44,894 bases of DNA from Pseudomonadota bacterium. Its GTDB lineage: Bacteria; Desulfobacterota; Binatia; Binatales; Binataceae. Both the position numbers and the translations under genes were made by a program. Positions within the stretch are counted from its first letter, which is position 1, and the number at the start of each line of letters is the position of its first letter. The DNA is taken from positions 1 through 44,894 of the forward strand of contig JAJPJA010000055.1 in assembly GCA_021324455.1 (NCBI GenBank), in the 5' to 3' direction. The notes under the pieces are model-generated. The model was given only the letters and a program-made list of their open reading frames with translations. It searched no databases and was not told the origin of the DNA. Shown here in pieces: positions 42,776-44,894 of the stretch.

Positions 42776-43871
42776 GGTCAGGTTGCTCACTACCCGCTTC
42801 TCTTTTTCTGAAGTACGGAATCACGTACTCGCCGAACAGCCGGATCGACTCCATCGCTTTGTCGTGCGTGATGCGGCCGGCCTGGAACAGACACATGATC
42901 TGGTCCACGCCCAGCGCCTCCCACTGCTTGATGGTCGCGATACAGCGCTGCGGATCGCCCACGCACACCGTGCCGCGCTCGACCAGCTTGTTCATCTCCT
43001 CGGGCGTAATTTCCGACTCGGTGAAATACTCGCGCCCGAACCACGCCTTCCATCCGTCGGCGCTGGCCGACCATTTGGCATAGAGTTGACGCGCCCCTTC
43101 CGCATATGCGGCGGCTGAAAACGCGCCCACGCGGCGCGCCTCGGCGTCGTCCGCAAGGCAAACTACCGGGGCAAACGCCGCAACCTTGTTGTTAACAAAG
43201 GCTCCTACCGGTTGCGCGTCGCGGATTGCCTTGCGGTAGACTCGCACCGCTTCCTCGGACTGGCCAGGGGCGGTGAGCGAAAAGGCCAGCACGCCCAGAC
43301 CCATCCGCCCGGCCAATTCAAACGTCGGCGGCGTGGTGGTAGCCACCCACAGCGGCGGATGCGGTTCCTGCACCGGTTTGGGAATCACATTGCGGGGCGG
43401 CACCTTGTAAAAACGTCCGTTCCATTCGAACCGATCCTGCGTCCACATCTTCGGGATCATCCGGATCGATTCCTCCCACATCGCGCGCGAATCCTCGGGC
43501 GCGATCCTGAAGCCGCCCAACTCCGCCTCGGTGGTGCCGCGCGCGGTGCCGAATTCCAGCCGCCCGTCGCTCAGGATGTCGAGCACAGCGGCGCGCTCGG
43601 CCACGCGCACCGGATGGTTCATCGTCAACAGCACGCCGCCGTGGCCCAGCCTGATGCGCTTGGTTTCGCGCGCCACTGCCGTCAGGAACAACTCGGGCGC
43701 GGTCGAATAGGAGAACCTTTCGGTGAAGTGATGCTCGGTCTCCCAGACGTATTCGAAACCCATTTGCTCGGCGAACTTGATCTGCTCCAGCGCCTCCTTG
43801 TAGCAGCGGATAATAGCGGCCTTGTCATGCGGCCGTAGCGCGATCAGTTCAACAAACAGACCAAATTGCAT
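42759..43871 (-). CDS. LLM class flavin-dependent oxidoreductase
   Basis: A 370-residue luciferase-like flavin oxidoreductase. YVWETEHHFTERFSYSTAPE, TKRIRLGHGGVLLTMNHPVR, AAVLDILSDGRLEFGTARGT and PHPPLWVATTTPPTFELAGR align block by block with the next minus-strand gene, so the two are paralogues. The last residues (about PDPRPLP) are encoded inside the intergenic inverted repeat, probably an acquired extension, since the recognisable family sequence ends near YFRKRE. ATG 43871 follows GGGAG at about 10 nt. It lies about 110 bp upstream of its paralogue on the same strand. Confidence 0.9.
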   Translation of the reverse strand: MQFGLFVELIALRPHDKAAIIRCYKEALEQIKFAEQMGFEYVWETEHHFTERFSYSTAPELFLTAVARETKRIRLGHGGVLLTMNHPVRVAERAAVLDILSDGRLEFGTARGTTEAELGGFRIAPEDSRAMWEESIRMIPKMWTQDRFEWNGRFYKVPPRNVIPKPVQEPHPPLWVATTTPPTFELAGRMGLGVLAFSLTAPGQSEEAVRVYRKAIRDAQPVGAFVNNKVAAFAPVVCLADDAEARRVGAFSAAAYAEGARQLYAKWSASADGWKAWFGREYFTESEITPEEMNKLVERGTVCVGDPQRCIATIKQWEALGVDQIMCLFQAGRITHDKAMESIRLFGEYVIPYFRKREAGSEQPDPRPLP

Positions 43872-44123
43872 CGTGCAGCATCTCCCATGGTCCGTTGGTG
43901 CGGACGCAAGTTCCTCTCTGACGCGCTTGTGCAATCGCGGGGCCAGCTTAAAAAAGCCCTCCGCCGCGCCGTCTTTCACCTCAGGTGTAGCCGAACGCCA
44001 CAAGCTTGATGCGAAAAGAGGAGCACCTCAGTCGCTGCCTGCTCAGGAAGCAGCGTGAGGCCGGGGCCGGGTGCAAGCGTCCGCGGCCGCGATCAGCGCC
44101 TTTAGATCGTTGTGGGTCTGCTA

Positions 44124-44195
44124 TGCCCCGGCCGGGAGTCGAACCCGGACTTGAGGTTCCGGAGACCTCCGTGATGTCCTTTTCACTACCGGGGC
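44124..44195 (-). tRNA. tRNA-Arg (CCG)
   Basis: On the minus strand the acceptor stem is GCCCCGG/CCGGGGC. The D stem is GTGA/TCAC. The anticodon stem is GAGGT/ACCTC with the loop CTCCGGA, giving anticodon CCG, which reads the arginine codon CGG. The T stem is CCGGG/CCCGG with TTCGACT in the loop. The discriminator base is A at 44124. The 3' CCA is not encoded and must be added. The variable loop is short (AAGT). All four stems are perfectly paired. It stands alone between the LLM gene and the nitroreductase-family gene. Confidence 0.93.
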
Positions 44196-44353
44196 TTCGA
44201 TGGATTAAAACGATTAGCTGATGCGGTCCGTTGGGACAAGCCGTATTTTGTGGCGCCGTGCTTCGTCAGCGGGACGACTGCCGCGTATGAACGGCGCTGC
44301 CGGAGCCCGACTTGCTGGCACCAGCCTCAGGGGCGAGTTATCCTTCGAGGCTC

Positions 44354-44731
44354 ATGCCGGCGGACGAGTTCCATAATCTGGTGCATCAGCAGGTTCTGTA
44401 TCTCACCACGAAGGGGCGCATAACGGGACTGCCGCGGGAGATCGAGATCTGGTTCATCCTGCGGCGCGGCAAATTCTATCTCTTTGCCGAGCATGGCGAG
44501 CGCGCCCGATGGGTCAGGAACATCCGGCGCGATCCAAACGTAAGCGTCCGCATCGGGCGGTGCCAAATCAAAGCCGCGGCGCGGGTGCTCGCGCATGATA
44601 CCGATCGCACGTTGTGGGACGAAGTGCAGGCGGCGGCCCAACGCAAGTACGGATGGGGCGACGGACTGCCGGTGGAGATTGCGCCGGTTCCGCGCCTGCG
44701 CGCCATAGTAGGAGTGAGTGAAGAGGAGTGA
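44354..44731 (+). CDS. Nitroreductase/PPOX-family deazaflavin-type protein
   Basis: A 125-residue protein of the small split-barrel flavin/deazaflavin group. The opening VLYLTTKGRITGLPREIEIW matches the TTxGRxxGxxR motif of F420-dependent nitroreductase/quinone-reductase (DDN) proteins. FYLFAEHGERARWVRNIRRD followed by PNVSVRIG is the usual second block. It probably uses F420 or FMN to reduce quinones or nitro compounds in the cytoplasm. ATG 44354 lies 3 nt after GAGG; a TTG start 42 bp upstream is possible. Its stop lies in the GGAGTGA repeats. No F420 synthesis gene is in the window. Confidence 0.82.
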   Translation: MPADEFHNLVHQQVLYLTTKGRITGLPREIEIWFILRRGKFYLFAEHGERARWVRNIRRDPNVSVRIGRCQIKAAARVLAHDTDRTLWDEVQAAAQRKYGWGDGLPVEIAPVPRLRAIVGVSEEE

Positions 44732-44770
44732 GGAGTGAGAGGGCGACGCGGCGCGACTCTCGTTTCTCAC
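44711..44770. repeat. GGAGTGA heptamer repeats in a convergent inverted repeat
   Basis: GGAGTGA occurs at 44711-44717, 44725-44731 and 44732-44738, the last two in tandem. GTGAGA (44735-44740) pairs with TCTCAC (44765-44770). The stop codons of both convergent genes lie within the repeat (44729-44731 plus; 44767-44769 minus). It may serve as a two-way transcript end, or be a slippage-prone repeat. Confidence 0.5.
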
Positions 44771-44892
44771 TTCTCTCCCCTCGCTTCTCTCCTCCGATTC
44801 CGCCGCATCGTGGTCAGAATTCGGCTCACCTCGTCCAGCAGCGAGCGCAGCGTGCGGGTCTGCTCGCGACGAAACCATTCGAGATCTTCGCA
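44767..44892 (-). CDS. C-terminal end of an unknown protein (partial, 5' beyond the window)
   Basis: On the minus strand the frame from 44892 reads CEDLEWFRREQTRTLRSLLD, then EVSRILTTMRRNRR, and ends at TGA 44767-44769. It is a helical, highly charged tail of 41 residues. This frame is chosen over a longer alternative open frame, which runs antisense through the neighbouring gene. The family cannot be named. It is convergent with the nitroreductase-family gene. Confidence 0.45.
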   Translation of the reverse strand, partial: CEDLEWFRREQTRTLRSLLDEVSRILTTMRRNRRREARGEK

Positions 44893-44894
44893 CA

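Noticed and set aside
42036..43118. A 360-residue plus-strand frame across both LLM genes
   Set aside because: It spans two real genes and their repeat, with no domain sequence of its own.
44124..44195. tRNA-Arg as an attachment site for an integrated element
   Set aside because: No integrase and no duplicated tRNA end beside it; the neighbouring genes look like ordinary chromosomal genes.
1..44894. CRISPR arrays, insertion sequences, phage or integron genes
   Set aside because: No regularly spaced repeats and no transposase, integrase or phage protein sequence found anywhere in the window.

Overview
The window is a GC-rich bacterial chromosome segment of 44.9 kb with dense genes on both strands, one tRNA gene, and no rRNA, CRISPR array, transposase, integrase or phage gene that I can see. 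The gene mix (several SDRs, luciferase-like flavin oxidoreductases, Amidohydro_2 hydrolases, tandem-VOC proteins, an acyl-CoA dehydrogenase, an ActE-like cytochrome c, two ECF sigma/anti-sigma pairs) suggests an uncultured, metabolically versatile aerobic soil or water bacterium, for example a Binatota/Desulfobacterota-like or other proteobacteria-like lineage. That placement is inference from gene content only.

Layout. 1-8.1 kb: a small-molecule redox block (SDR, a TcuA-like FAD oxidoreductase, an OmpA-like secreted protein, an NAD(P)-binding protein overlapping a small unknown protein, two SDRs and a TetR regulator), then two small membrane proteins ending in a good intrinsic terminator. 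8.3-15.4 kb: a secreted Cys-containing coiled-coil protein, two paralogous Amidohydro_2 enzymes, GTP-dependent PEP carboxykinase (pckG), a secreted unknown and an HSL-type esterase. 15.5-22.4 kb: a minus-strand run reading DUF4331 protein, TPR protein, NicO-type transporter (split by an in-frame TAA), NiCoT-type nickel/cobalt permease, then an ECF sigma factor and its anti-sigma factor. 22.5-24.6 kb: two tandem-VOC proteins. 25-31.6 kb: a minus-strand series of a TIGR03118-type protein, two monoheme cytochromes c with a 4-nt overlap, an acyl-CoA dehydrogenase, an NHL/SMP-30 beta-propeller, a SnoaL-like protein and a small secreted protein. 32-34 kb: a second ECF sigma/zinc-finger anti-sigma pair and a SnoaL-like protein. 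34-37.8 kb: a lipoprotein, dienelactone hydrolase, rhomboid protease and the replicative helicase DnaB. 37.9-41.4 kb: DHA2 drug-type exporter, SH3-domain envelope protein and a second MFS transporter whose start overlaps the SH3 gene's stop. 41.5-44.9 kb: two LLM flavin oxidoreductases separated by a 15-bp inverted repeat, tRNA-Arg(CCG), a deazaflavin-type nitroreductase-family protein and the end of an unknown gene.

How the genes work together. The catabolic enzymes are redundant families rather than one recognisable pathway; pckG and the acyl-CoA dehydrogenase suggest growth on organic and fatty acids, with the cytochromes feeding electrons to respiration. The most system-like stretch is DUF4331-TPR-NicO-NiCoT with the adjacent ECF pair. 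It is close-packed and co-oriented, includes translational coupling, and could be a metal-handling/envelope module. I could not compute alignments, so family calls rest on motifs and recognised sequence patterns.
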